Below, piece by piece: positions 23,801 through 36,186 of a stretch of 64,000 nt of DNA. The notes under the pieces were generated by a model that was given only the letters and a program-made list of their open reading frames with translations, made no database searches and was not told where the DNA came from. Each line of letters begins with the position of its first letter. Position 1 is the stretch's first letter. The translations under genes were made by a program, and so were the position numbers. Where the stretch lies: contig KV921028.1 of assembly GCA_002081555.1 (NCBI GenBank), positions 63,494-127,493 on the forward strand, read 5' to 3'. Source of the DNA: Protostelium mycophagum. Lineage: Eukaryota > Evosea > Variosea > Protosteliida > Protosteliaceae.

Positions 23801-26800
23801 GATGATGAACTATTTAAAGGCGGAAGAATATAAACCCATGGAGTTGGAGGTGAGTCGATCTACAACGGTGTAGACGAGAGAATCTTTTGTGGAAAAACCG
23901 ACGAAAAACCAGGTTACACAAGAAGTCTGCAAGAAATATGTCAACCAAGTGAAGGATCTATTCAGGTTCAATTCGCATACAGAACAGGTGAAATTTCCTC
24001 GAGTTTTACGTAACTTGAAATCTCCCGGAAATTTCATTCTCAGCACAAAAAGATCACGTCAAAAGATATAATTCCGAAAATGTTATTTTATTGTAAATCC
24101 CCATCTACAACGATGGAACGATGTGGCACAAAACGGCACAAATATTCGCGACTGAATTTAGCTGACATCCTTCCATTTCCCTCAAAATCCAATTTCAACA
24201 TTTTATTTCCAAAGTTTTATTTTCACAAAAAATCTGACATCTCTGACAGGTCACCCTCCTATTATTTATATTTTCTCCATGGTGCAGATTAGTTGACACG
24301 TGGCATTACCAGCACCAAGACCAGGCTCAAGAGGACAGACGCCGCAAGGCATCCCTTCCCAAAAACATGAAACTAAAGCGGGGATCTGCAAAGATCTACC
24401 GGAGCAGATCTGCGGACGATCTGAAGTACTTCGTTCCGGATGCGCTGAGTCCGAAAACTGAACAAAAGGTGGGTGAAATTTTCCCGCCATTTTTATGGAA
24501 AGTTCCCAGAATTTTTTAATTTCGCTGCGGTTGTACAAAAAACAAAAAAGACATTTGCGAAAATTCTCGGAAAATCTCGTGACATCAGAATCTTGAATAT
24601 GTGGCGCTTCGCGCCCGCCAGAAATTTCCCAGAAAATCCCCGTCACGTGACCACACCCACCCCCTCCAGGACGAAAAACCCCGCCAAGTCACGTGCAGAA
24701 TTTGTGAAGAGGATGTGCGCTCGGATCACATCAAAACTCACTCCAAGTTTTGTTCCAAAATCAATGACCCCGCACTTTTAGAGTTGCCTGTAGAGGACCA
24801 GTTGACTGCCATGGGATTGAGGATGCAAGAAGCACTGCAGAGCACGATGGCCCAGAGTGTACAGGTGAAATCTCCGCGAAATTTCATGTGGATTTGGAGG
24901 ATTTTTACATCAAGAGGTTTCTTGTAAATTAAAAAAACATCCGGAATTTCACAGATATTCAAAATTATTGAAAAAATTTCTCGAAAAAAGCCGGAAAATT
25001 CACCGAAATTTCAGGACGCCAAAGAGCGTGGTGGAGCGATTAACCAGCTCCGAAAGCAAGCGAAAGGCCACCGCAGGAACGTGTCTACAACGGCGGTAGT
25101 TTTCAAACACAATATTCAAGAAGAGGAGGCAAAACAAGTTGCTAAGCAACCGTTTTTTGACCCCGGAGTTGAGGTCATGAAGATGACTAAAATCGCAGAG
25201 AGGTGGGTCTACTGCGTTGTAGATGGACGATATTTCTGGCAATTGTCTTGTGTTGTAGATGCGTGAAGATCCCAAATATCTGTGCGGCAGCACAAGACAG
25301 GAAACTAAGGCGGTTGATGTGACTTTACGCAAAATAAGAAGTAGAATGCGTCCGCAAAATAAGGAACAGAATGCGTTCGCAAAATAAGAAGTAGAATGCG
25401 TCCGCAAAATAAGAATTTTGCAAGATGCGTTTTTTTGATTTCGCACTATTTGTACATTTTATTGCGATACACAAATACACGATAAAATAAACATTGATAA
25501 TAATCCATTTAACACAAATACCTAAACTTCCTGACATGACTTTAGTGTGGCGTTATTACCACACAACAGTGTAGAGAGCATGAATAAATGTGCCGCACTG
25601 TTGGGCCAGGCCGCGAATCTCCTTATTGCTTTGGAGAACAATGCAACAGCCCACACATTCTCCACACGGATCTATCAACTGGTGAAATTTCATCGAAATT
25701 TCGTCTAATTACGTTCCGTGGTTACCGCGTAAATTTTTACAAATGGAAAAAATTTATCTCGAATTATTGTGTCTCAGCATTTGTCATAAAGATTTTCATT
25801 CTACACAATTGTAGATGTGAAGATCATTTTCTGTCACGAATTTTCCAAACACCTCTCATTTACACTATTGTAGATTGACGATAAGATGAGGATGTTGAAG
25901 GAAGAACACGACCTCCTGACACGAAAAACAACAGGAGGGGGCAACCTCTGGTCTCTCATGAGTGTCTTGACCAAAGTGAAATCCAAACCACACGATCTGC
26001 CGGTCACAGAGGATGTGGTGCGATTTTATTATATTTGTATTTCATCTACTCACGCAACCAAATCGCGTTTATCCGAAACGAAATCGTCTTTTTGAAAATT
26101 AAATTAAAAAATCGATTACTAATAAGTGTCTGAGAATGATTTTTCCTGCGAAATCGATTTTTTCGAATGAAATAAAATTTTTCTAATCTCTTCCAGCCGA
26201 AAATTCCGAAGCAAGGCTCCATCAGTGAGTTCGAAATGCTGAAGCCGATTAGCAGAGGCGCATTCGGAAGAGTTTATTTAGCAAGAAGGAAGAGAACAGG
26301 CGACCTCTACGCGATGAAGGCACGTTGTAGATCGAATCATTTGTATTTTTTGCGCGTTGTAGATCAAAGGAAAATACGTTGTGTATCTGAACAGTCTCAA
26401 AAACTTGGCACGAACGCTTCCATCATAAATATAATATATAATATAATATAATGTAATATAATATAATATAATATAATTATATAATATGTTAAATATTAAA
26501 TATTTTATTTCATGTGTAAAGCCCAAAAAACAATTTTTTAAAATTCGAAAAGAATTTATTTTTTTCCTGAAAATTGACAGGTCTTGAAGAAATCAGACAT
26601 GATCCGAAAAAACATGGTGGATCACGTGATTGCGGAGAGAAATATATTGGCTCAGACGAAAAATCCTTTCGTAGTCAAATTATTCTACGCGTTCCAGTCA
26701 GAAGTGAGGAAATTTTTTTCGATTTTTTAAATATCTTTTCCGATTTTTTTAAATATTTTTCCCGATTTTTTAAATAATTTTTCTGAAAAAATTAAACCTC

Positions 26801-29088
26801 GGGAACATTCTTTTTGCATTTTAAGAATTGTCGACCGCGAAAATTGACTGAAATTTTTAGACGAATCTATTTTTAGTGATGGAGTTTTGTAACGGGGGGG
26901 ACGTGGGGTCATTATTGCGCAATCGTGGGGTGTTTGATGAGCACATGTCGTGCATCTACATCGCTCAGACCGTCTTAGCTCTTGATTATCTACATTCTTC
27001 AGGGGTAATTCCGTTTAATTTCAATTTATTTAATGATTTGAATTTATTTTTCAAAATAAAAAAATGTACATTTCTTCTGCGTTTTTTCATTCTTATAAAA
27101 TTATTTTTATTAATTCCGTTTAATTACAATTTATTTAATGATTTGAATTTATTTTTCAAAGTAAAAAAAATGAACATTCCTTCATTCTATTATAAAATTA
27201 TTTTTATTCGCAAAAATGAAAGCATTCAGGTGGTTCATCGTGATATGAAACCAGAGAATATGTTAATTGATTACCGGGGACATATCAAGCTCACCGACTT
27301 TGGCCTATCCAGATTTGGTCTCTTGGACACCAACAGTAAGTCCTCTAAGGCCTCATCATGTCCGCATGACGTCATCATCACGACATTCTCCCTTCCCATG
27401 GCCTTGTCAAACTACAATGCGACCAAAATCCGAAAATCCTCTGAGATTTCCATCTCGCAAGAGTCGCGAAAAAAACCTCAAAAAAACCCAAAAATTTTAT
27501 TCACATTTTTACAGCAGAAGACACTTACAAAGACGAATCTTCTTCCGAATCTTCTTCCGAAACTTGCACGGAGGAATCCCATTCCTATAAGGAGACCTCT
27601 CCATTCTTACGCGGATCTTGGTCGGATGATTCGAACCCTCCGAGCCGAAAGAGCTCAGGCGGCCCGGGACCTCTCGCTGTTGCTGTCAGCAAGCCCACTT
27701 CCAGGTATATTTTCCCGCCCATTTCTGGAATTTGAATTTCGAATTTCGGATCGGAAATTTGATGAGGATTTTTTGTGATGAAAATTCTGAGAAATTTCAG
27801 GAAGAGCAGTAACGCGGCACCACCGGGCACAAAGACAGAGAAGATAAAGAAGAGGGCAAATCATAAATCTACAACGCATAGGAACAAGGTCGTCGGTACA
27901 CCAGGTGACCGTTTTATTTCATTCAAATGCGACCTTTTACTTTTCGATGATGGAAATAAAATTGAATGAAAATTCACGGATAATAGACTATCTGTCACCG
28001 GAGATATTGCTGGGAACAGGACACGGTTTCCCAGTGGATTGGTGGGCCTTGGGTGTCATACTTTTTGAGGTAATTTTTCTCATTTTTGATGAAATTTTTT
28101 CAATCAAAAGTTAAGTTTTTGTGGATTAAAAAAACACAAAAAAATGTCAATTAATTTTTTATTTAATTCTTTGGTATTTTTTCTTGATACTTTTTTGTTG
28201 CGGTTGTAGATGACACTCGATCGTGATATTTCACTGAAATTTCTAGTTCTTGACGGGTGTTCCACCTTTCAACGATGAGACCCCGGAACAAATATTCCAA
28301 AACATCTTGAAGAGAGGTTCGTACATCTACAATTCCCCGAAATTTCTCGGAAAAAGATCTGAAGAAGACCAGATATTCCTTGGCCAGATGTTCCAGATGA
28401 GATGTCTCAAGATGCAAAAGATCTAATAGATAAGTTATTGAACTACAACGCATCTGACCGACTCGGTGCCAAAGGTATGTCAACCTCTTTGGGCGGTTTT
28501 GCAGATTAAAAATCTCGGTAATTAACGTGTTTTGTTACCGTCAGCTTGAGGAATCTATACACAATGAATAATTTAATTTTTTCGTTGTGTTTTCTGGTTT
28601 TATAAAATCACGGTTCCATACCGTGGTTTTTCACGGTCCCTACCGCACTCTTTTCACGCACAAAGAAACTGACAGTTCCAGGAATCAAGCAAGTGAAATC
28701 TCAGCCGTTTTTCAGGTCTGTAGACTGGGAGACACTCCTCTCAAAGCCGATGGATGACACTTTTGTCCCAAAAACGGTAGATTCTACAGATACGGTAATA
28801 TAATTTTAATTTATTTGTGCATTTTTATGTTTTTAAAGAACTTTAAAAACTATTGTGACATTTTTATTTCAAAAAATTTAAATCTATTTATAATCTCACA
28901 ATTTTCAGGGATATTTCTACGACCGAAACGTCTTGTTCGCAGACGGTGACCCCCTTGCGGACCCCCAACAGTCCCAGAGTAACTCTGACAGCTCGTACTC
29001 TGATCCTTCAGAGATGGAGTTCCACAACTTTAGTTTTAAAAATTTGTCTTCGTTGATGGATGTCAATCATGAGCTGGCAGATGGCTGA
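20872..29088 (+). CDS. AGC-family Ser/Thr kinase with PX, PH and IRE-type zinc motif
   Basis: Domains follow in order through many exons. A PX domain ([39 protein letters not shown]; 21290-21680) binds phosphoinositides. A PH domain comes next ([20 protein letters not shown]; from 21780). Low-complexity linkers lead to a [20 protein letters not shown] zinc motif (about 24690-24755), as in plant IRE and fungal Rim15 kinases. The kinase has [28 protein letters not shown] and [11 protein letters not shown] long Ser-rich insert separates DFG from [19 protein letters not shown]. The tail has a hydrophobic motif FHNFSF before the stop. This is the MAST/Rim15/IRE-like branch, probably signalling at endosomal or plasma membranes. 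The start could also be the ATG at 20890. Confidence 0.85.
25328..25439. repeat. Minisatellite in a kinase intron
   Basis: Four head-to-tail copies of a 25-bp unit (CGCAAAATAAGAAGTAGAAT core) are followed by a degenerate end. TAGAATGCGTC within it is the reverse complement of the core of the RPA1 intron minisatellite. Confidence 0.8.
26425..26490. repeat. AT-rich microsatellite (ATATA/ATAAT) in a kinase intron
   Basis: A near-pure run of TATAATA-type units lies inside one intron and produces only shadow frames. Confidence 0.8.
27008..27209. repeat. Tandem duplication of about 100 bp in a kinase intron
   Basis: Two copies, 27008-27112 and 27113-27209, both begin ATTCCGTTTAATT and both end near TTATAAAATTATTTTTATT. 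They differ by scattered changes. The intron sits in the catalytic domain just before the HRD exon, and it explains a long read-through frame there. Confidence 0.8.
28597..28662. repeat. Dispersed repeat S (CACGGTT...CCGTG...ACGGTAACTA), copy 1
   Basis: This intronic stretch shares TTATAA, AATCACGGTT, CATACCGTG, a T-run and CGCAC...TTTT with 53294-53352 in the ADCK1 gene at about 80 percent identity. Shorter relatives lie at 29890-29935, 33165-33205 and 39632-39672. Confidence 0.55.
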
Positions 29089-29800
29089 ATGCGAAATGAT
29101 CAATGGTAAGAAATCGTGAATCAATGTCTGCTGATCGTCCACAGAGGGAGCAGAAGTGATGATGTAATGTTACAGGTTGAGATATCAAGACAATGATGTA
29201 TATAAATTTGAGTTGTAATGAAGGATTCTATTCTTCTGATCATTTGTCATGAATGACAAAGACTTTATCATGACAACGGTAGTTAAGGTGCTATTATTAG
29301 CGGATATCACCTGTCATATCTTCCGAAATAAGTGGAATTTCTTGGAAATAAACAAAAATATTTCAAAATAAACCTAAAAATAGACAAATATTGCGAACGA
29401 TGCAAAAATAAAGAAACACGCCTCTACATCAGAGATATTTGAAAAATTGCAAAACCGTTGCAAACTTTAAGAAGTTGGCGTGAACATGATTTTTGCTGCA
29501 CTATGGCAGAGACCTGCCTCTCGTCTGACACGTCACCAGCCACCCCCCGGGAGGGCCCCTGGGTTATTGCACGTACCCCCCTTCGGACCCCCGCCTTACT
29601 CCCATCCGAATACGACTTTGAGAGAAGAAGACTGTTCACAGTGTTACCGGAGAGGCTTATGCAAAATAAATATGCCACATTTTTTTGAATGAAATAATGA
29701 CGTGAATTTCGGCGATTTTTACGTGGACCCCGAGATCGCGGTAACAAACACGGTAATTACCGAGAGTTTTAACGTGATGATATCATGCCATCTGATATGT
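29089..29800. other. Intergenic region with a small Pro-rich ORF of doubtful status
   Basis: This lies between the kinase 3' end and the 3' end of the next minus-strand gene. A GC-rich island (29500-29650) holds overlapping open frames, one with a GPPPYSHP stretch and four cysteines, ending near 29689. It may be a small gene or an exon, but no family is clear. CGGTAA/AACGTGA words cluster at 29735-29775. Confidence 0.3.
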
Positions 29801-30913
29801 TTATTCGTCTTCGGCATCCTTTTTTCCAAGGGCGACTGAGCGGTAATCTTCTCTGAAAAATCTTAATATTGCACAATTTTGATAGGTGCTACCGTGAAAT
29901 TCACGGTTAGCGAACCGTGTTTCTATGGTAACGTGCAAAAATTATTTGTGAAGCAAGATTGTATTCATCTTCTCTGTGGTTGTCTTTGTCACTTAAAATT
30001 GCTTGCACAGAAAGCATCACGGTAACTACCGCGATTGTTTATGTTAAGAATTGGGAAGAGAAATTTTGATTTTTTTATTTAACTCTTTCAAAAAAATTTA
30101 AAAAGTACAAGAAAGAGGGAAAAGTATAAAAAAAATAAAAAAGACTTACGATTGTTTGATGATGTCTGTGCTTATATACATGAAGAAGAGCCCGGCGAAA
30201 AAGAAGTTGATTACCAAGATGAAGTCTTTTGCAAAGTCTAAGTGCTTCTCAGAGTGCTCTTCCCATTCGTAATATAGATATAGATGTGTCGGTGGATCTC
30301 TCCTCTCATCAGCTCTGCTATCTGTGACGGATGAGAGGAGAAATGATGATATGAGACTCACAATGTGTCTTCCATGTTACGTCTAGAAGCTGTTTTTACA
30401 AGATCAGACTTCATTGAAACAAAAAATATAAATGGATCTGTCACCTGATCAGCAGAGTAAGAGAAGACAAACTTCAGAGATTCCAAGTGTACGCCGGTAG
30501 GGTCACTCACTGAGATCATAGGTGTTAATATTCTATTGTCATCAAAAGCAAAACTCCTAACAATTGTTGGTTAAAGATCTCGTGTTGGACTACACACATT
30601 TTGAGATCTTTACTGAACGTTACCGCTGCAAATTCTTTTTCGGTGCTAACTGGAAGCTTGATTGATTTTCTAACTCGATAATGTGGACAATACTGCGCTA
30701 ATATGTCCATATACTCTGTGGCAACCTATATATGAATCAAGATCACGTTAAAATCGGATGGCATTCGATTACTTGAACATTCTGGCTTCGTCTGGACATT
30801 CTAATGAGATCACCATAAGCAAAACCTTTCGAAAGGATAGGGGCGTCATCAACAGTAGCACTTGAAGAGCAGATCAGTACCAGCACGACGATTGAGATCC
30901 ACAGCTGCTCCAT
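29801..30913 (-). CDS. Type I membrane protein of unknown family
   Basis: Exons keep one frame from MEQLWISIVVLVLICSSSAT (signal peptide, start at 30913) through VATEYMDILAQYCPHYRVRK and a luminal part (DPTGVHLESLKFVFSY, ADQVTDPFIFFVSMK). A single membrane helix follows (DFILVINFFFAGLFFMYIS), then a short acidic cytosolic tail, EDYRSVALGKKDAEDE, encoded by a last exon at 29801-29852. The layout is that of a secretory-pathway type I protein. I do not recognise the family. It is divergently paired with a polytopic membrane protein across only 78 bp. Confidence 0.7.
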
Positions 30914-30991
30914 CCTCGGTATCTGATGATGTGATTTTACAATTACCTTTTTCACAACCCGACATCAGAAACATAAGAGGACAATAGACGT
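30914..30991. promoter_or_regulatory. 78-bp divergent promoter between two membrane-protein genes
   Basis: The start codons at 30913 (minus) and 30992 (plus) leave only 78 bp, implying shared regulation of the two membrane proteins. No specific element is identified. Confidence 0.4.
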
Positions 30992-33485
30992 ATGGTGGAG
31001 GCTGAACAGATCCCCACACGGCTCTGTCTGTGTGTTATCTTCCTCTGTAGTTTGCTTCTCCTCGCACCGGGCGTCTATCTCATCTTTGATGCCGTCTCTG
31101 AACTGAGAGACTTGAGGATAAACAAAGCCATTTATTGCAAGACGTTTTGCAAAACCGTATCATCGCAGCAACAGGGCCCTGTTCAGGCAATGCAGGTATA
31201 TGCCACTGTCCCCGCACCGGTGCAGTGTCTTCGTGAGGAGTGAGTATCCACTGTTGGTGATGTTGATGTTTACATGTTCTTCAGATCCCGAATGGCCGTC
31301 TCTGGCGAGATCAATGTCACCCTTAATATCGGCAGGTGATGTCTCTTAATGTTTATAGATGACATTCTTGTTTATTTTTCAGGTGGCAAGACATGAAGTT
31401 CGCTCGTCTAGAATCGTCGTGGACAAATCTCACAATGAATGTATTTTCGCCCGGTTACATTTTTCTCTGTTGGGTGCCTCGTGATATGCAGCCGGCCAAC
31501 AGCCCACATGCGGTAGGTTTAATCTCATCATTATACTTGAGAAAGACTCCTAATTAGGAGTCGGCAATACACAATCGATGATGAAATGACACCAACGATT
31601 CAGACATGACGATTATAAATAATCATAGAAACTGACGAAATGAAGGTGTCCATCACAAGTCCAGGACTACAATGGTACACCGTAACCTCCTTTGTGGTCG
31701 GCATCACCTTCTGCGGGATGCCATTGGCCGTGATCATCATATATTTATTTTGGAAATTGTTGTTTAAAATAAGAGCAAGAGAGATCACTGAGAGGAACTA
31801 CCTCATGCATCAGTCAGAACCCATTGAAGTCGCCATGCAGCGCGCAAGGTCAGTTGATTTATTTTATTTTTTGGCTGAGATTTTATTTTCATCATTTTCA
31901 GTAGAATTTTTGCCTCAATATTTTTTCTTTATAATTTTTCGATTTTATTTTTAACATCATTTTATTTCACTTTCGAATTATTTTTCCTCGAAATCTCATC
32001 GAAATTTCGCAGCGAAGATCAAGAGTGGGTCACGAACAACGGCCTCGTCCTTCTCTTTGTCTTAGCCTCTAAGTCAATCTATTACGCCCCCTACGGCCTC
32101 ACCTGCCTGGCGGCCGTCACTCTTCTCTCTGCCTTCAACAAAAAGGCTGACCGCATTTTCCTGCGCACAAAGCATCAGAGCCTTGTGGCTGGAATTTTCA
32201 TCGCCTCGTCGGCACTGTGTTATATGTTGTTGTTTTCATGGACGATATTGTTGGTGGCGCTGGCATTTGAGGATCCGAACAGCAAGACGATAAATCTGTG
32301 CGTACAGTCGGGAGTTTTAGGTGAGTTTTCCGGGAAATTTCTGGATCTTTTTGTGGGATATTACGAATTTTTTTAATTTTTCGAGGAATCTTTGTAAATG
32401 ATTTTGAATTTTCTGCTATTTTATTCAGATATGGAATTTCACGAGATTTTCTGAATCTCATTTATTTCTCGGAAATTTCGTGGAGAATTGACACGACCAG
32501 GCTTTATCGCCATCTCTTCACTGCCAAAAACGACAGCACATTGGCGCCGGATCTATTTTCTTCTCAATCATCACAAGTTTGAGCCCCTGACACTAAGCAA
32601 AGTTTTGCCTGAAGCGACAAGGTACATATTTGACTCTTTGTCAGTGAAAATATCGGAAGGTCCTTTGATGAGTTGCGGATGTCTCCCAAGACATAGCCTC
32701 TAAATATTCAAACAAAATATCAAATTTTTTATGGGAAATACTTGTCTCTTTTTTTGAAAAAAAAAAATACTTCTCCAAAAAACAAAAAAACCGCAGAAAT
32801 CAAACTCTTTTGGAAAAATCCACCGCTTCTCCATCTTTTTTAAAGCTCGGCGGGGCCATAAAGACCAAAAAAATTCACTTCTCCATCACCAAAAACCGCC
32901 GATGGAGCCACAAAACATCAGAAAATTCTTCGAAAAAACTGACAGACACAGTTGGTACCATTCTGCCATCTTTCTCTGTGCATTGCAAGTGTCACTATCC
33001 GCCTGCATGAACACGCTGCTCCTGTCATATGTCGGGAATTTATCGGGGGCGTATAGCTGGTTCGTATCGGGCGGCATGGCAACGGGGCTATGTGCAGTTT
33101 TCAAGTCTGTTTATGTCAGGTGACACATTTCCTTCGATTTTCATATTCAGATAATGCGTTAACTAACGTGGAATTCACGGTATGCAACCGTGAGTTGTAA
33201 AATGTTTTTGTGATTTTAATTTCCGGCTTTCCGTTGTGATATTTGTATGTAAAAAAATAGTTTAAAAATGTCTGAAACGATTTGACTCGTTGTAGATACG
33301 CAACAGTCTTCATCAACTTGGGGCTGTTCATCATCTCCATCATCTGCGCATTTCTGTACACGCATGAATGGTATGAGATCACCGTTTTCGCGGCTAATTC
33401 GCTGGGAGCATTATTTGTGGCCATCTCCTTCACTTGTCAGCTCTGGGAGACGCAAGGATACAAAAGGATCGAGTTCAAGAGATAA
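30992..33485 (+). CDS. Polytopic membrane protein of unknown function
   Basis: The product starts MVEAEQIPTRLCLC, with a first membrane helix (LLLLAPGVYLIFDAV). A soluble, probably luminal region follows (GEINVTLNIGR, FARLESSWTNLTMN, FLCWVPRDMQP). At least six further helices come next (TVTSFVVGITFCGMPLAVII, GLVLLFVLASK, a ...CYMLLFSWTILLVALAF segment, a VFINLGLFIISIICAFLY segment), ending YKRIEFKR. The order of one N-terminal helix, an extracytosolic domain and a membrane bundle recalls sorting-receptor-like or GPCR-like proteins such as the Wntless/TMEM87 group. That is a resemblance in layout only. The exons around 32400-32800 are uncertain. Confidence 0.65.
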
Positions 33486-33714
33486 AATTGTTTTGGTATG
33501 TGTCTCCATCTGTGTCTGCTGATCATCATCGACATGATGCCATCCTCACGTCAACTCACGTCAAGATCACGTGATCTAGAATGAGAAATTTCGATGAAAG
33601 AAAAGCTATCCACTTTTTCATCTGACATCGGCGAGGGCGAAGGCTGGAAAGACATTGCCGAAAGGACTTCCACAATCGAAAACAACCGAGAAGATCAGAT
33701 TCACAACCATCAAG

Positions 33715-34522
33715 ATGCACGCAAAGGCTCTACTTCTTCTATGTTTGATCACCGTCGCTGTTGCTTCGTCTGCCTTTTCCAAGAAGCAGAAATGTGACTT
33801 TAAGTTTCTCGATGTTAGAAAGCAACCAAGCGTCCCAAGACGGTTCGTCGCCAACACCTGGCTTGTAGGAAACTCAAACTGCGTCAACAATGCAGACGCC
33901 TACTTTATGCATCAGGTGAAATGGCAAAGAGATCGATAGTGTTGACGAATCACAGAGAACCGGTGATGGAACCGAGATCGATTTAGAACATGCCCCTATC
34001 GACCTTAGTCCAGTCAACTTCAACACACACAATTCATCAACCTTCTCTTTTGTGATCATCGGAAGAAAGAGTGAGTTTCCACACACATTCATTTTTAACG
34101 ATTGCTCAGACGGCAAGTTTCAAGACACTTGGGTATCTCCCAACTACACTGTGGGCACTCCATCAACATACATCACTGAGAAGGAGGTGTCTGTCAAGCT
34201 GACCAGATACGACCTCGCCGACAACAAAAAGAGTGCTAATGTTACCTTTACTCTCGAGCACAACACCCCCAATCGCGAAGTCTTGATCAACATTGTCTGG
34301 GAAAACGGAGTGGTAATTATTCATTCGATTTTGCCGACTTTCGAATGACCTCTACAGCAACAATTCGAGAACATTGTGATGGGACAGGAGACCGTCTTCA
34401 ACTTCTCAGTTCCAGCAGGATCTGTCTCCATTGACACATGGAGCGTCTTCGTGGAGAACCCCCAGTTCCCAGGAACTCTCCAGAACGTGGTCTTGCACAG
34501 AGGCAACACTAATTCTAACTAA
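33715..34522 (+). CDS. Secreted protein of unknown family
   Basis: The start MHAKALLLLCLITVAVASSA is a signal peptide. The mature part runs through KQKCDFKFLDVRKQP, a second exon with PIDLSPVNFNTHNSSTF and FIFNDCSDGKFQDTW, then KSANVTFTLEHNTPNREV and a last exon (FNFSVPAGSVSIDTWSVF) ending HRGNTNSN. Alternating hydrophobic residues suggest a beta-sandwich, and potential N-glycosylation sites are present. I do not recognise the fold with confidence. The first junction, near 33915-33950, is unresolved because the frame shifts between exons and only very short introns fit. Confidence 0.6.
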
Positions 34523-35635
34523 TACACATCATTTGCATCAATTTGATTGACTCACTATTCTCTATCATTGGAGTTTATAATTATAAAGAATAATCTGAGG
34601 AATTATGGGACAGGGTGGAGTAAGAATGGAGTGAAAAAGAGTGTAGGTGTCTTATGCAGAGTATTCCGCACATATAGAAGCTGTTATTAAGGTCAAAGGA
34701 GGACATACTAAACATTAGATTATGGACCAAAAAAAACAATCCAAATAAAACCGATATGTAATTGTATCTATCTTTGCTGTAGAGGCACATTCAGCTGTTA
34801 AAATTGACACATTTGTCCGCAATTCCAAGAACTCCTCGAAACACATGATGTTAACAATCATGAAAGCGAGACACCTTCTCAGAACTGGATAAGTTTCTCG
34901 ACTCCATCTTTGCCCCTTCTGAGAATAGGTACACATAGATATGTTGTGCAGTCTGACATTCATCAGCTCTGTACAAGGATTGAATATCACACTGGATGAT
35001 CCTGTTACAGAGCCTACTATAAAGAGACAGAATGAAAACAAGGATTCATCTCAGACCACCTCGCGGACATCAAAAACCAAAGCAAAAGATAAATTGCGTT
35101 GCATCGTCAACAGTAAATCAAGCAATCTAAATTTTCACAGACTTCTTCAAAAGAGATGATGAAGTTTCAATTTAGCAGGGTGGTACATAAGGCATTCAAT
35201 TTAATAAAATGTGAAGAAAAAAAGTGTTGTTTCACTCGCAAAAACGGATTTGGTCAGCCAATCTCCTCCTACAACGCGAAGTTCGCATCATCTGATTTGA
35301 CGAATAGATTGACGAGATGTTTATTATTTCAGTGTTGCGGGATTGCGCTCAACATCCCTTTGTGAGGAAAGAGGTCTCTGATTCATCATCAATCTTCTTC
35401 ATCAGCACCACTCCGAAAACACCGAAAATGGGTGATCTCCGGTTCCGATGGTTTTCTATGGTGCCAAAACCTGGCATTGGCGCGAAGAAAAGGTTTTTGA
35501 TATTTTGACAAAGCAAATAGGGAACCTGTCTATAAGAACGTCTGGAAGATAAATAGTAAGTATAAGTAAAAATACCATGATGTGCGATGACAGTACGGTG
35601 ATATGTGACACGGATCCCGCCATTTTGAGAGAATC
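34523..35635. other. Accessory region with short ORFs
   Basis: Small open frames lie on the plus strand at 34941-35159 (72 codons) and 35156-35365. Neither is recognisable. The 35277-35568 part is duplicated beyond the scaffold gap. Composition and the lack of clear intron structure set this stretch apart from its neighbours. Confidence 0.4.
35277..35568. repeat. Direct repeat A, copy 1 (292 bp)
   Basis: The sequence is identical by eye to 36950-37241, starting right after the scaffold gap. After the end of the match the two copies diverge at once. Confidence 0.9.
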
Positions 35636-36186
35636 ATGAGCAAGAAGAAACCGGAAGCCATTGAGATACATCCTCAAGTGAAGAGAACTAAAGAGGAGAA
35701 AATAAAGGAAGATAAGGTTTCTAAGATAGTTCCCAAGACAGTGAGTAATAATACCGTACTGTGTGATTTACCAATTTCCTGGACCAGAACAGCATAGCTG
35801 TAAAGATCTCTCCACAAAAAGCGAGGGAATGGGTAGAGTGTATTGAGAATCCAGAAGACTCTTGCATGATCTTCTTCCCACTAGAGGATATACGAAAGAT
35901 CAGATCTTCTAAAACACCTACCTACGAGAATGTTTGGCAGATAAAGCTTCTCAACCAATTGGTGGAGGATCAACAGAAAATCAAGGAGGACAACAAAGAA
36001 TTTAAGAAAAAATTCAGAGCAATGGAAACTAACTTCAAAGATGCTGCTAACTCCATTAGAGCAAGGCACTGCAAGCCGGCTCAAACCCTCGGCAGCCCGC
36101 ACGTTAATTTCACGTCAGTTACCACGGGTTGCGGTAAAGAATTGCAGTGCCTTGTATGCCGCAGACAAATTGGGGAAAGTTTGTGA
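35636..36186 (+). CDS. Coiled-coil protein of unknown function
   Basis: Exon 1 (35636-35740) begins MSKKKPEAIEIHPQVK. A 47-nt intron follows, and exon 2 (35788-36186) continues NSIAVKISPQKAREWVE, then TYENVWQIKLL and a long charged coiled coil (VEDQQKIKEDNKEFKKKF). The last 25 or so codons come from dispersed repeat R. The YENVWQI motif followed by a coiled coil resembles VYKNVWKI followed by a coiled coil at about 37205-37350, so a small local gene family exists. Host or mobile-element origin cannot be decided from sequence. Confidence 0.5.
36099..36156. repeat. Dispersed repeat R, copy 2, inside a coding exon
   Basis: It matches 1870-1926 at about 88 percent identity. Here it supplies part of the C-terminal codons of the coiled-coil gene. 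Confidence 0.6.

Noticed and set aside
27615-27645. tRNA B-box-like GGTTCGAATC on the minus strand
   Set aside because: No A box or cloverleaf partner is nearby, and the sequence is coding in the kinase Ser-rich insert.
26876-27778. A 300-codon open frame in the kinase gene
   Set aside because: It reads through at least two introns, including the duplicated AT-rich intron; the kinase motifs fall in proper exons around it.
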